Shown here piece after piece: positions 42,795 through 54,000 of a DNA stretch of 64,000 nucleotides. The stretch covers positions 1 through 64,000 of the forward strand of contig NSKG01000014.1 in NCBI GenBank assembly GCA_002287035.1. The letters run 5' to 3'. How positions within the stretch are numbered: position 1 is the stretch's first letter; each line of letters starts with the position of its first letter. This DNA comes from Pseudomonas sp. WN033 (lineage in GTDB: Bacteria > Pseudomonadota > Gammaproteobacteria > Pseudomonadales > Pseudomonadaceae). Below the pieces are notes generated by a model. The model was not told the origin of the DNA, made no database searches, and saw only the letters and a program-made list of their open reading frames with translations. Both the position numbers and the translations under genes were made by a program.

Positions 42795-44856
42795 GCGCCA
42801 ATCCGAACAGGCTGACCTGTTTGCCATCCCGCCGGCCCCGGCGCCGCTGCATGACAGCCAGGCGCTGTTGGCGCTGCTCGATCGCTGGCAGAGCAATGGC
42901 TGGTTGCGGGCGCTGGACCGGGCGCTGGTCGGGCTGTTGCTGGAACAGCAGCCTGAAGCGGACCCCAGGGTGCTGCTGGCCGCCGCCCTGGTCAGTCACC
43001 AGCTCGGCCATGGGCATGTCTGCCTGGATCTGGCCGCGACCCTGAGCGAGCCGGACTTCGCCCTGTCGTTGCCACCCGATGGTGAGACCGGCAGCGATGC
43101 TCTGCTGCCCTCGCAAGTGCTCGGTGGGTTGAGTGTTGCCGACTGGCGTGCGGCGCTGGCCGCCAGTGCGCTGGTCGACAGCCGGCAACCGGCCGAGGGC
43201 AACCGGCCGCTGGTGCTGGTTGGCGAGCGGTTGTACCTGCGTCGTTACTGGCATTACGAGCGCCAGGTGGTCGACAGTCTGGGCCGCCGGCTGGGCCAGC
43301 CGCTGCCCCAGGCGGCTGACCTGCCGGCGCGTCTGCAACAGCTGTTTGCCACCAGCCAGCAACGCCCGGACTGGCAATTGCTGGCCTGCGCGCTGGCTGC
43401 GCGTGGGCGTTTCAGCATCATTACCGGCGGCCCCGGCACCGGCAAGACCACTACCGTGGTGCGCCTGCTCGGTCTGCTCCAGACTCCGGCGGTGGCGGCC
43501 GGCCAGCCGCTGCGCATTCGCCTGGCCGCGCCGACCGGCAAGGCCGCCGCGCGCCTGACCGAGTCGATTGGCCAGCAGGTTGGTGCGCTGGCACTGGATG
43601 AGGCGGTCAAGGCGGCGATCCCGACCGAGGTCAGCACCCTGCACCGGCTGCTCGGCAGTCTGCCGGACAGCCGTCACTTCCGCCATCATGCCGGCAACCC
43701 GCTGGCGCTGGATGTGCTGGTGGTCGATGAAGCGTCGATGATCGATCTGGAAATGATGGCCTGCCTGCTCGCCGCCTTGCCCGAGCAGGCACGGCTGATT
43801 CTGCTGGGCGACAAGGACCAACTGGCTTCGGTCGAGGCCGGCGCGGTACTGGGCGATCTGTGTCGGCGCGCCGACGGCGGCTGGTACAGCGCTGAGACCC
43901 GGGCCTGGCTGGAACAGGTCAGTGGCCAGTCGCTGGCCGAGACCGGATTGCACGAAGGGCAGGCCGACACCCATGCACTGGAGCAGCAGACCGCGATGCT
44001 GCGTCACTCGCACCGTTTTGGTCGTGACAGCGGGATTGGCGAGCTGGCCCGGGCGGTCAATCGCTGTGACGCTGAACAGGCCCGGCAACTGCTGAGCCGC
44101 GGCGGCTTCAGTGATATCCGCAGCCGGCCGTTGAGAGGCCCGGGTGATCCGGCCTTTGCTGCGTTGGTGCTGGGCGAGGGCGGCCTGCCCGGCTATGCCG
44201 GCTACCTTGAGCAACTGAGCCAGGGGCGCCCGGGAGCGCAGGCCGGCGGTGGTGATCCGGCCTGGGAACAGTGGGCCAGATCGGTGCTGCAGGCCTTTGA
44301 TCGGTTCCAGCTGCTGTGCGCGGTGCGCAAGGGCGACTGGGGCGATGAGGCGGTCAATCAGCGGGTCGCCAGCCTGCTGTACCGGCGCGGCTTGCTGGCC
44401 GGCGAGCATGGCTGGTACGAAGGCCGGCCGGTACTGGTGACCCGCAATGACTACAGTTTGGGGCTGATGAATGGCGATATCGGCATTGCCCTGCGCATCC
44501 GCGAGCCGGCGCTCAATCCTGCTGAGCCCGAGCGTGAGGCGCTGCGGGTGGCGTTTCCGCGCAACGATGGCAGTGGCGGCATTCGCTTTGTCCTGCCCAG
44601 TCGTTTGCCCGAGGTCGACAGCGTGTTCGCCATGACCGTTCACAAGTCCCAGGGCTCGGAGTTTGCCCATGCCGCACTGCTGCTGCCGCCGGCGCGTAAC
44701 CCGGTGCTGACCAAAGAGCTGGTATATACCGCAATCACCCGCGCCAGTGCCCAGTTCAGCCTGCTGGAAAGCCGCGAGGGTGTGTTCGAGGAGACGGTGC
44801 GCACCCGGGTACGACGGATCAGCGGACTGGCGCTGGAGCCGGCGGGTCAGAGCTGA
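42787..44856 (+). CDS. recD: exodeoxyribonuclease V alpha subunit RecD
   Basis: 689 residues. 5'-3' SF1B helicase: Walker A ITGGPGTGKTTTVVRLLG (about 216-233), APTGKAAARLTESI, LVVDEASMIDLEMM, GDKDQLASVEAGAVLGDL and the C-terminal FAMTVHKSQGSEFAHAALLL, VYTAITRA. The ATG at 42787 overlaps the recB end by 8 bases. The 3' end overlaps the convergent Nudix gene by 10 bases. Confidence 0.95.
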   Translation: MVERQSEQADLFAIPPAPAPLHDSQALLALLDRWQSNGWLRALDRALVGLLLEQQPEADPRVLLAAALVSHQLGHGHVCLDLAATLSEPDFALSLPPDGETGSDALLPSQVLGGLSVADWRAALAASALVDSRQPAEGNRPLVLVGERLYLRRYWHYERQVVDSLGRRLGQPLPQAADLPARLQQLFATSQQRPDWQLLACALAARGRFSIITGGPGTGKTTTVVRLLGLLQTPAVAAGQPLRIRLAAPTGKAAARLTESIGQQVGALALDEAVKAAIPTEVSTLHRLLGSLPDSRHFRHHAGNPLALDVLVVDEASMIDLEMMACLLAALPEQARLILLGDKDQLASVEAGAVLGDLCRRADGGWYSAETRAWLEQVSGQSLAETGLHEGQADTHALEQQTAMLRHSHRFGRDSGIGELARAVNRCDAEQARQLLSRGGFSDIRSRPLRGPGDPAFAALVLGEGGLPGYAGYLEQLSQGRPGAQAGGGDPAWEQWARSVLQAFDRFQLLCAVRKGDWGDEAVNQRVASLLYRRGLLAGEHGWYEGRPVLVTRNDYSLGLMNGDIGIALRIREPALNPAEPEREALRVAFPRNDGSGGIRFVLPSRLPEVDSVFAMTVHKSQGSEFAHAALLLPPARNPVLTKELVYTAITRASAQFSLLESREGVFEETVRTRVRRISGLALEPAGQS

Positions 44857-45344
44857 GCGGCGTAGTAGTAGGCCAGCGCCGCCAGGGTAAAGCCGTCGCT
44901 CAGTTCACCGGCGAGCAGGCGTTGGCGTAACGTCTCAAGCGGTAGCAGGATCACACCGGTTACTTCGCTGTCATGCTCACCGACCCGGTCGCTGGTGCTC
45001 AGGCGGGCCAGATACAGTTCGACGCTGGAGGTCAGAATGGCGCTGTTGGGCTGGTAGTGGCCAAGTCGGGTCAGTTGCTCGGGGCGGGCCTGGTAGCCGG
45101 TTTCCTCGCGCAGCTCGCGGCAAGCGCAGGCCAGGCTGGTTTCGCCCGGCTCGCCATAGCCGCGCGGGATCTCCAGAGCCTCCCGGCGGCCCTGGGCCGG
45201 GCGCCGGGTTTGCACCAGCACTGCCTCGCGCTCATCGACAATGGCCAGCACGGCGGCACCGTTGCACGCGCCATCCTCGACTATCCAGTGGAATCCGTCT
45301 TCGCGCACTACCCGGAACCAGGGGTTTTCGTATTGGGTGCTCAT
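44847..45344 (-). CDS. Nudix hydrolase
   Basis: 165 residues. The Nudix box is complete: GYGEPGETSLACACRELREE followed by TGY. The N-terminal strands resemble ADP-ribose/NDP-sugar pyrophosphatases (VLVQTRRPAQGRREALEIPR). It hydrolyses a nucleoside diphosphate derivative; the substrate is not fixed by sequence. Its ATG overlaps the stop of the upstream unknown gene by 4 bases, so the two are coupled. It converges on recD with overlapping ends. Confidence 0.9.
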   Translation of the reverse strand: MSTQYENPWFRVVREDGFHWIVEDGACNGAAVLAIVDEREAVLVQTRRPAQGRREALEIPRGYGEPGETSLACACRELREETGYQARPEQLTRLGHYQPNSAILTSSVELYLARLSTSDRVGEHDSEVTGVILLPLETLRQRLLAGELSDGFTLAALAYYYAAQL

Positions 45345-46300
45345 TTGATCTCCAGGCCCATGAACTGGCGCAGACGCGGGTACATGCCGAACCAGTTGCG
45401 TCGGGTCAGGTAACCTTCGCCGACATCGGTCATCTTGTCCTCCAGGTAGTTCAGCGCTTCATCGGTCAGGAATCGGGCGACTTCGCCGGCGCCCAGGCTG
45501 GAAATGAAATTGAACACCTTGAGGGGGTATTGAATCAGCTCGATCTCGCGGCGCAGTGCCTTGAAGGCGATACCCGAGTCGAGCACGGCTTCCGGCACAC
45601 CCTGCAGAAAGCGGATGTTGTCCTGCAAAAAGCCCTCGTTGGGGACGGCGAACAGCGCGTTGTAGGCCGGGTCGATGACCTCGGCGCGAAACCGGGCGAA
45701 GGCGTCTTGGCCGCGGCTATGAAAAAACGCCTGGGCGTGGCTGTACCAGTCCGAACGTGAAATGCACTGCTGGCCGCGCAGCATGAACAGCGTGCGTTCG
45801 CCATCGGATTCGAAGACCTGGCCGACCGCGTCAGGGCTGTCGAGCCGACGGAAAATCTCATCGCGCAGGCTTTCACGCGCCAGCACCAGAGTTTCCAGCT
45901 TGGGTTTGACCTCGCCCAAGGCCTGCTGCAAGCGCTGCAAGCGTTGTAGCAGCTCGCTCTGTTGTTGGCTGTTGAGCTGGCCCTTGCTTGGCGCGCCGGG
46001 CAGGCTGGAGATAATGAAATTGTCCGGCAGCGCCTGGTAGTAGTCGAGCAGGCTGGTGTACTGGCTGAGGTTGAAACCGCGGATCACCAGTTTGCCGCTG
46101 CCTTCTTCGTTGAGGTACTTGATCACGTTCTGCTGGCTCAGGGCCTGAACCACTTCGGCATTGTCGATCAGCGCGTTGGGTGACAGCACCACTCCATCGG
46201 CAAAAGTCAGGCCGGTGAGAAAACGCTTGCGCCACTCGGGGCCGGACAGCCCGCGTACCGAGTCGCAGTTGGAAAGCAGCAGTTTTTCCTTGAACAGCAT
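45341..46300 (-). CDS. protein of unknown function coupled to a Nudix hydrolase
   Basis: 319 residues, soluble, no signal peptide, no domain I recognise. The N-terminal part has alternating strands and helices (LFKEKLLLSNCDSVRGLSGP, VIKYLNEEGSGKLVIRGF). A central coiled-coil-like stretch (about 110-150, QQQSELLQRLQRLQQALGEV) precedes a helical C-terminus. It is transcribed divergently from the small heat-shock operon and directly upstream of the Nudix gene (4-base overlap). The coupling suggests a shared pathway, possibly nucleotide-derivative sensing, but no function can be assigned. The ribosome site at the ATG is weak. Confidence 0.75.
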   Translation of the reverse strand: MLFKEKLLLSNCDSVRGLSGPEWRKRFLTGLTFADGVVLSPNALIDNAEVVQALSQQNVIKYLNEEGSGKLVIRGFNLSQYTSLLDYYQALPDNFIISSLPGAPSKGQLNSQQQSELLQRLQRLQQALGEVKPKLETLVLARESLRDEIFRRLDSPDAVGQVFESDGERTLFMLRGQQCISRSDWYSHAQAFFHSRGQDAFARFRAEVIDPAYNALFAVPNEGFLQDNIRFLQGVPEAVLDSGIAFKALRREIELIQYPLKVFNFISSLGAGEVARFLTDEALNYLEDKMTDVGEGYLTRRNWFGMYPRLRQFMGLEIK

Positions 46301-46365
46301 GATTGAGCCCGTGTGCGGAGATTGTTCGCATGGTAGGCGGAGCGGCGTGATTGTGCGAGAGGGGG

Positions 46366-46393
46366 CTTGAAAATCATGGCTTTTGCCCTAGAT
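46366..46393 (+). promoter_or_regulatory. sigma-32 (RpoH) promoter of the small heat-shock operon
   Basis: CTTGAAA (46366-46372) matches the RpoH -35 exactly. 13 bases later comes CCCTAGAT (46386-46393), close to the -10 CCCCATNT. It is 75 bases before the first Hsp20 start. Confidence 0.75.
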
Positions 46394-46467
46394 CAATACT
46401 GAGTGTCGCGATAATCCCGAGAATGTCATTGCTGTCGTTTTGGTTATCAGCCACAGGAGGAGTCGTC

Positions 46468-46905
46468 ATGAACAAGACGCTGTTTCCGCGTGACCTGTTT
46501 GCCGAATTCGATCGCCTGCAGCGCAGTATGCAGGAGGCCTTCGAGCGGTCACCGGCCATTCGCGGTGTGGGACGCGGCGGTTTTCCCGCCATCAATACCG
46601 GGGTTACCCCGCAGTCTGTAGAAATCTTTGCCTTTGTGCCTGGCCTGGCGCCAGAGACGTTGGAGCTGCACTTGGAGAAGGGAGTTCTGACCCTCTCCGG
46701 CGAGCGACCCAGCGTGCATGATCCAGCCGACACATCACGTAACAGCCATCTTGATGAGCGCTTCAGCGGACGTTTCCGGCGAGTCATCAGCCTGCCTGAC
46801 GATATCGATCCGGAGCGGGTTAGTGCCCGCTGCCGCGATGGTGTGCTGCATGTCAGCATCCAGCGTCGGGCGGCAGTTCAGCCCCGGCGCATCAGCATTC
46901 AGTAA
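46468..46905 (+). CDS. Hsp20 family small heat-shock protein, first of three
   Basis: 145 residues. The alpha-crystallin domain spans about 38-140 (VTPQSVEIFAFVPGLAPETL, LHLEKGVLTLSGERPS) and ends in RVSARCRDGVLHVSIQRRA. The N-terminus MNKTLFPRDLFAEFDRLQRS is typical of IbpA/HspA-class proteins. It is an ATP-independent holdase for misfolded proteins. The start at 46468 has GGAGGAG 7 bases upstream. It is first in a three-gene operon behind a sigma-32 promoter, 11 bases before the second gene. Confidence 0.92.
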   Translation: MNKTLFPRDLFAEFDRLQRSMQEAFERSPAIRGVGRGGFPAINTGVTPQSVEIFAFVPGLAPETLELHLEKGVLTLSGERPSVHDPADTSRNSHLDERFSGRFRRVISLPDDIDPERVSARCRDGVLHVSIQRRAAVQPRRISIQ

Positions 46906-46916
46906 GGAGGTGTGTG

Positions 46917-47297
46917 ATGAACTCAGCAAACGATAAGGCGCTGCAAGGGGTAGAAACTGCGCGCTTGCCGGCCATCAGCCCGGCGGTTGATGTGCTTGAG
47001 GACAGCGAGGGCATTACCTTGCTGGCCGATATGCCCGGCGTTACGCGAGAACAACTGCAAATCGATATTGAAGGCGACACCCTGACACTGGCTGGCGAAA
47101 TCAGTCTGCAAACCCCTGAGGCCATGGAGGCCAGCCATGTTGAATGGCAGGTGCCGCGTTACCGGCGGGTTTTCACCCTGTCGCGTGAACTTGATCGCGA
47201 CGCCATCAGTGCCCGGCTGGAACAGGGGGTCTTGCATCTGCGCATTCCCAAACTGGCCCAGGCCCAGCCACGCCGCATTGTCATCGAACCGGTCTGA
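46917..47297 (+). CDS. Hsp20 family small heat-shock protein, second of three
   Basis: 126 residues. Alpha-crystallin domain: AVDVLEDSEGITLLADMPGV, TREQLQIDIEGDTLTLAGEI, and AISARLEQGVLHLRIPKLAQ, followed by a short C-terminal PRRIVIEPV tail. ATG at 46917 with AGGAGG a few bases upstream; a GTG at 46914 is an alternative. It is diverged from the first and third copies, so the three probably form mixed oligomers or cover different clients. Confidence 0.92.
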   Translation: MNSANDKALQGVETARLPAISPAVDVLEDSEGITLLADMPGVTREQLQIDIEGDTLTLAGEISLQTPEAMEASHVEWQVPRYRRVFTLSRELDRDAISARLEQGVLHLRIPKLAQAQPRRIVIEPV

Positions 47298-47308
47298 GGA
47301 GGTACTCC

Positions 47309-47815
47309 ATGGACATGCGATATATCAAAGACAGTGCTTCGGCACTGTGGGATTCGGTGGCTGAGGGCTGGCGCCACCTGACTCGATCGGCCGGCAGCGC
47401 CCTGACCACGTTTCGCCCCGGTGACAAGAGCGATATGCCCAGTGCCGGCTCCGTCGATGACGAGCATTACCTGCCGACCCAGAGCTGGTCGATGCTGGGT
47501 GGCGATCTGTTCGAGGACGATCAGCGTTTGGTGGTGCGTCTGGAAGTGCCGGGTATGCACAAGGATGACCTGGTGATCGAGGTACTGGGTGATAGCCTGG
47601 TGGTCAAGGGCGAAAAGCGTTTCGAACAGGAGTCCAGTGAGGGGCGCTGGCGGGTCATGCAGTGCGCCTATGGGAGTTTCCGTCGGGTTGTGCCGTTGCC
47701 GGCCGAGGTGGAAGCGGATTCCGCCAAGGCCAGTTATCGCGATGGCGTGCTGAGAATCGAGTTGCCAAAACGGCATCCCGGCGCAGCTCGGGGCCGGCAC
47801 ATCAAGGTTGAGTGA
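47309..47815 (+). CDS. Hsp20 family small heat-shock protein, third of three
   Basis: 168 residues with a longer N-terminal arm (about 65 residues) before the alpha-crystallin domain (DQRLVVRLEVPGMHKDDLVI, EVLGDSLVVKGEK, KASYRDGVLRIELPKR). The ATG at 47309 follows GAGGAGG by 7 bases. The longer arm suggests different oligomer assembly or client choice from its two neighbours. No clear terminator follows; a TCCGGG/CCCGGA hairpin lies near 47886-47907. Confidence 0.91.
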   Translation: MDMRYIKDSASALWDSVAEGWRHLTRSAGSALTTFRPGDKSDMPSAGSVDDEHYLPTQSWSMLGGDLFEDDQRLVVRLEVPGMHKDDLVIEVLGDSLVVKGEKRFEQESSEGRWRVMQCAYGSFRRVVPLPAEVEADSAKASYRDGVLRIELPKRHPGAARGRHIKVE

Positions 47816-47957
47816 GCGCCAGGGCTTTCGTGTTCTGAACCAGGTTCTGGAACAGCTGCGAGGGTGACTTGCAAGGAGTGGTCCGGGTCTTCACGAGCCC
47901 GGATCGCTCCAGTCAGGCCTCAGGCTGCCACTTGCTGTCAAGCTGACATTGATAGGC

Positions 47958-47963
47958 TATACT
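47958..47963 (+). promoter_or_regulatory. candidate -10 box for the giant surface-protein operon
   Basis: TATACT (in GGCTATACTC), 124 bases before the giant gene, in a 271-base gene-free region. The -35 is poor (CTGTCA at 17 bases). The long leader would leave room for post-transcriptional control. Confidence 0.35.
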
Positions 47964-48086
47964 CTCGCCCCAAGAATGGGCGCCATGTTTGCGCCGTAAT
48001 AAGAACAACGATCAGATCCGTCACGTGTGCGGTATTCACGTACAAGGGCTGGCAGGGATGATCCGTGGGTCAGGGAGTGATGAGGT

Positions 48087-51000
48087 ATGGCGGGCAAGGC
48101 ATTTCACGGCAGTTCCCTCAAGTACTACTGGTTGCTCGGCCTCTGTGGTCCGGCGATGGCCCAGGCCACCGAGATGGCCGATGCCCTGGCCGACATCGAA
48201 CAGCGCATGGCCTACTGGTCACCGCAGCTGTATCAGGAAATCAAACTCGGTAATCAGCGCAATATCGCCACCCTCGGGCTGATGCTGCCGCTGACTCAGA
48301 ATCCCGACCATCTTCTGTTTGCCGACTTGCGCGGACGCGCCGATGATCGTTCCTCTCAGGAATATAACCTCGGTTTGGGGTTCCGCTGGGAGGCTGATGA
48401 TGAGCTGCTGTTCGGCCTGTATGGCTATTACGATCATCTGCACAGCCGTGAGGGCAACCGTTTTCGTCAGGCCACGTTGGGGCTTGAAGTGCAGAGCGCG
48501 CTCTACAGTGCTCGCGTCAATCGTTACGTTCCCGTAGGCCGGCGTTCGGCATCCGTTGGTGGCCAGTTCACCGATACCGAGGTGCGTGATGCCGAGTTGC
48601 AGGTCATCGACTCGCAACTGACCTTCGTCGCCGATGGCGTGATCCAGAATACCTTTCAGCGCGAAGAGCGCTCGCTCGGCGGCCATGATCTGGAGCTGGG
48701 TTTTCACATACCCGGCATTGCCCATGATGTGGCCGTCTATGCCGGCTATTACAAGTTTGATGCCAGTGGCGCTCGCGCTGTCGAGGGGCCGCGTCTGCGC
48801 GCCCAATGGCAGGCACCGCTGGATGGCCTGAAGGCCGGCGCCAGCCTCAGTCTGGGTGCTGAGTGGCAGAATGATGGAGTGCGCGGCACCAACAGTTACG
48901 TCAGTGTGGGCTTGAACATTCCGCTCGGTGGCGGTAGCCGCAGTGCGCAGCGCAGTGGCAGCGACTGGCAGCGTGATCGCATGCTTGCCCAACCGGTGCG
49001 CGATGTTGACGTGGTGGCGATCGACAGCACGCGCAAAGTGGGCTCGGTAACCTTACCGGCGGTCAACGAGCTGGCGGTCTACGAAGATGGTCAGGCCATC
49101 GGCCGAGTGGTTTATGCCCAGGCCGGTGCCAGCGGTGACGGTACGACGGCCAATCCGGCTGGGTTGACCCAGGCGCTGAACAATCTGGTCGAGGATGACG
49201 GGCTGTTGGTGCTGAGTGCCGGCGGCGGAGCCTTCGCTGAGGGTGGCAACCTGTCGGCCAACAGCCTGCGGGTCTTGTCCGGCGGAGCGGGTATCACTGT
49301 GCGTGGTTCGACCACCTCAGGCCTGACCGGTGTCTTCAGTGCGCCTGAGGGGCGTGCCCAGCTGGATGCCGGGCTTACGGTCAGCGGTAATGACGCGCGC
49401 ATTTCCGGAGTCGACCTCAATGGCGGGTTGATCGCCAATGGCGTCAGTGATCTGAGCCTGACGCAAGGCCGTGTGGGTGATCTGCAGCTCAATGCGGTCG
49501 GCGGTCGTGTGCAACTGGCGCAGATGCAGGTCTCGGGACTGCAAATCGACGGTGGCGATGCCGATGTGCACTTCGCTTCCGGCAGCCTGGAGCGCAGCCA
49601 GGCGGGCAATCTGCTGGATGTGCGCAACATGACCGGCGGTTCGTTGCAGGTCGATGCGCCTGTGCGCGCTACTGGTGCGTCTGGTGGTGTTTTTCTGGAT
49701 GCCAGCCCGAATACCGCAGTGCATCTGGCTGGTGGGGTGGATATCGCCATCGATGCCGGCGATGCCTTCGTGGCGCGTCAGCTCGGCAGCCTGTCGCTGA
49801 GCGGCAGCAACAGCCTGGCCAGCGATGGGGGTAGCGCACTGCGATTGGAATCGCTGAGTGTGGGCAGTGCTGGTTTGGCGCTCGATAGCCTGACCTCGCG
49901 CGCTGCCGCCGGATATGGTGTGCAGCTTGAAGACGTTGCCGGTGAACTGAGTTTTGCAGAGGTTCTGATCGAGCAGGCCGGCAGTGACGGGATACGCATC
50001 AGCGGCGGCAATGGATCGTTGCAGATGGGCGCGGTGCAGATTCGTGACAGCGCCAATGTCGGCCTGAACCTGGAAGACAGCAGCACCGATATCGTGATTC
50101 AGCGTCTGGATATCGAAGGGGGCGTGACGGCCATCGACCTGACCTCCGCGACCGGGCAGATTGAGATCGTTGACGGTGGTGATATCACTGGCTTCAGCAG
50201 CGTTGGTGTGCAGTTCAGCAATACCGACGATACAGCGCGCAGCGCCAACGCGCAGTTCCGCTTTGGAGGTGGCAGCATCGTCGCCGGTCCGGGTGGCTTC
50301 GTGCTCGACGGCATCGGCCTGGACCCGCTCTCGGGCCTGTACGATTTCACCGGTGTCGACCTGCAGGGCGATTTCCGTTTCAGCCCCAATGCTGGCGTGA
50401 TCGGTGATCTGTACTTCGTGGCTGCCAGCGCCACCGGCAATGGCAGCGGCAGTGATACGGCCAATCTGGCCAGCATCGCCGACGCCCAGACACGCGCCGA
50501 CAGTGGCCTGGCGACCACTTTCGTATTCGTTAACGACGGCAGCGTTATCGATGTCTCCGGGTTGGCTGGTGGAACCTTCCAGTTGTCGGCTGGGCAGGCC
50601 ATTACCGGTTTCGGCAATGGCAACAGCCTGGGGCTGGATGTGCCGCTGAATATCATTGGCAATATCGCCGGGGCGCAACTGCTGGATCCGACCGGAAACG
50701 GCGCAGCCCAATTGACCAGCAACAGCGGCAGTGTGATCAGCACCGCCGGCAACAGCCTGATCAGCCACGTCGAATTGGTCGGCAACGGCAACAGCGCGGT
50801 CTACGCCGATGGCCACAGCGGCCTGAGCCTGCTCGGCACGCAGATCAGTGGTGTCTATGATCAGGCGCTGGCGCTGGTCGGCATGAGCGGTAGTGTCAAT
50901 CTGCTGAACAACCACATCATCGGTACCGGCCAACTACTGCGCATTGACGGTGGTGACGCCGAGGTAAACATCAGTGTCGGCTCTGGACTGTTGCAGGGCC

Positions 51001-54000
51001 AGGGACTAAGCATTCGCGATACTCTGGGTGGCAGCATCAGCATCCAGGGGGCGCAGTTGGCGACCCAAGGTGAGGCGGCAGTAACGCTCGACAACAATGC
51101 CGCCAACATCAGCCTGAGTCAGTTGCAGATCAATCGCCAGGCTGGCGATACCGCCTTCTTGATCGATACCTTCAGCGGCGACAGCACTGGCCGTATCAGT
51201 CTGTCCGGCAGCCTGGACAGCAACAGCGGCACAGCCTTTGATATTGGTCGTGGCGCGCGTGACATTCTGGCCAGTGGCATTGCCATCAATGCCACTGGTG
51301 GAACGGCGCCGTTGGTACGCATCGACCAGCAAAGCGGTGGCAGCATCGCGCTGGGCAATCTGCTCAGCAGCGGCTCCAGCGCGGCCAACGTGATCATCAG
51401 CACTAACCAGAGCGGCGGCAGCCTGAGCTTCGCTGATTTACAGATCAGCGGCTATAACAGCCCCGGTGGGCAGGCCATCAGTCTGCAGGGTAGTGGTGCT
51501 GGCAGCGTATCCTTTGACAGCCTGTCGCTGACGGTCAGCGCGGGTAACGGTCTGCGCGCCGAAGGTGTCAGTCTGAGTGCTGGCCAGCCGGTGCACCTCG
51601 ACCAGCAGCAGGGTGTGGCGCTCAACCTGCAAAACGTCAGCGTCGGTGGCCTGCAGATTCAGCTGGAGGCCGGCAACCTGCTTGGCAACTCGGTATTGGT
51701 CAATGGTCTGCAGGGTGATCTGCGCTTTGCTGGTGTGACCCGTATCAGTGGGGCTGGTGGAGATGCCATCGTGCTGGACGGGATCAACGGCGCCCTGAGC
51801 TTTGACCAATTGGCGCTCAGTGGTATCGCTGGCGCGGGTCTGACGATGGGCTCGCTGGCAGCCAACAATGGGCAGGTGACGATCGAGGACGGTAGCATCG
51901 ATGATGCCGCCCAGGCGATTGTGGCGATCAATACCGAAATACTGATCAACGCCCTGCGAGTGGGCGGCAATGACCCGATCAACAACGACGCCATCGTGCT
52001 GATCAATAACGATGCCATCACCCGTCGCTATCGCCTCAATCAGCTTGAGGTGGATGCCGGCGGTCACGGCTTGAGCGTCGACAATCAGGGTAGCGGCGAT
52101 CTGTGGCTGGAGCTCAATGACAGCCGCATCGGTGCCGATGGCAGTGCTGTGCGGGTAGACGGCAGTGCAGGCAGTGGCGAACTGTTTGTCACCGCCTTGC
52201 AGGGCAACCAGATTGTGCGTGCCGGTAGCGGTGCGATGTTGTTTGAGAGCGTGATCTTTGATGCCGATCCGCTGGCTGCCGGCTACCAGTCGGTGCCCGG
52301 TGGTGATATCGCAATCGGTAATCCACTTGATCTGGGCGCCATCGAGGGCGATGGCCTGTGGCTGAATAATGTACTCGGTAATCTTGCGCTGTCGGCGCTG
52401 GATATTGCCAACAGCAACGGCACCGGTTTGTACATCCGCGATGCTGAAGGCAAGGGCGGTAACTTCGCCTTCGCCAACAGCAGCGGCAGTATCGATACTC
52501 TGGGTGGCAGCGCCATCGACATCGACCCGGTCACCATGGACTCGCAGTTTGCCAGCGTGCGTTCTACCGATGCGGCTGGCAGCGGCATTCTGATCGATAC
52601 CATCTCAGGGTCGATAGTCATTGGCGCTACCCAGGTGATCAATGCTGGTGGCGACGGCATTGTGGTGATCAATTCCGACGGCGACTTCAGCTTTGGCCAG
52701 ACCCTGATCGAACAGACCGGACAGGACGGTATTCGCCTGGACGGTGCCAGTGGTGAGCTCAACTTTGGTGACATCAGTCTGCTCGATATCGGCGCTACAG
52801 GCGTCAACTTCGAAGGCTTTACCGGTCATTTCAACGCCAGCCGACTGGATGTCGATGGCGCACGTACCGCCATCGACCTGACCCGGGCCGCCGGCATCAT
52901 CCAGATCGCTCAAGGCGGCGTGCTGGAAAACTTCAGCGAAACCGGTATCCAGTTCAGTCGCAGCGATGATCTGGCCGACAGTGCCGACGCGCTGTTCATC
53001 TTCGGGGGGGGCAGCATCACAGCCAGTGGCGCTGCCGTGGTACTCGACGGTATTGGGCTGGACAGCACGCGGGGTACCTACGATCTGACGGGCGTGGCGC
53101 TGAACGGTAATTTCCGCTTCAGCCCGTCTGCTGGGCAAGTGGGGGATCTGTATTTTGTTGCCGCCAATGCCAGTGGGGCTGGCGATGGCAGCAGCGTCAG
53201 CAATCTGGCTTCGGTCAGCGCCGCACAAGCGCGTGCCGACACCGGGTTGGCTACCACCTTCGTATTCGTCAACGACGGTAATGCGGTCGATTTCAGCGCA
53301 TTGGCTGGCGGCAGCTTCACCCTGGCCGACGGTCAGGTGGTCAGCAGCTTCGGTAATGGCAACAGCTTCGGCCTGGAAGTTCCGATCAATATCATTGGTG
53401 CGCCAGCCGGGCTGTCGATCTCAGACCCGACCGGCAATGGTGCGGCGGTACTGACCAGTAGCACCGGTCACATCATTAGCGTCGGCAATGGCAACCAGAT
53501 TCGCCACGTTGCCTTCTCCGGTGGCAGCAGCGCCATCTTTGGCGATGGTTTCAGCGACCTGAGCGTCAGCAACAGCGTATTTGGCAGCAGCAGTGACTTC
53601 ACCTTCGACCTGCGCAATGCCAGTGGCACGCTGAGCTTCAGTCACAATGATGTAAATACGGGCAGTGGGCTGCTCAACCTCGACGGCGGTAACGCCAATC
53701 TGCTGCTCAGTGCGGGTACAGGCAGTATCAGTGCCGGCTATCTGGAGATACTGAATACCAGTGCCGGCAGCGTGCAGGTAACCGGGGCTGCGCTGAACAG
53801 CAGCGGCCACAGCGCTGTCGTGCTGGGGGGTAATGCCGCCAGCGTCACCTTGACTGATCTGCTCGTCAGTCGTGCAGCCGGGGACATCGGCTTTGATATT
53901 GACCGCAACGCGGCCAGCAGCGGCGCTATCCTGATTAACGGCACCAGCAGTCTGGACAGCAACAGCGGAACGGCCTTTGTGATTGGCGCCGGTGCCCGCA

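Noticed and set aside
42445..44670. Antisense open frame of about 740 codons over recB/recD
   Set aside because: Shadow of high-GC coding; RecB and RecD motifs are complete on the plus strand.
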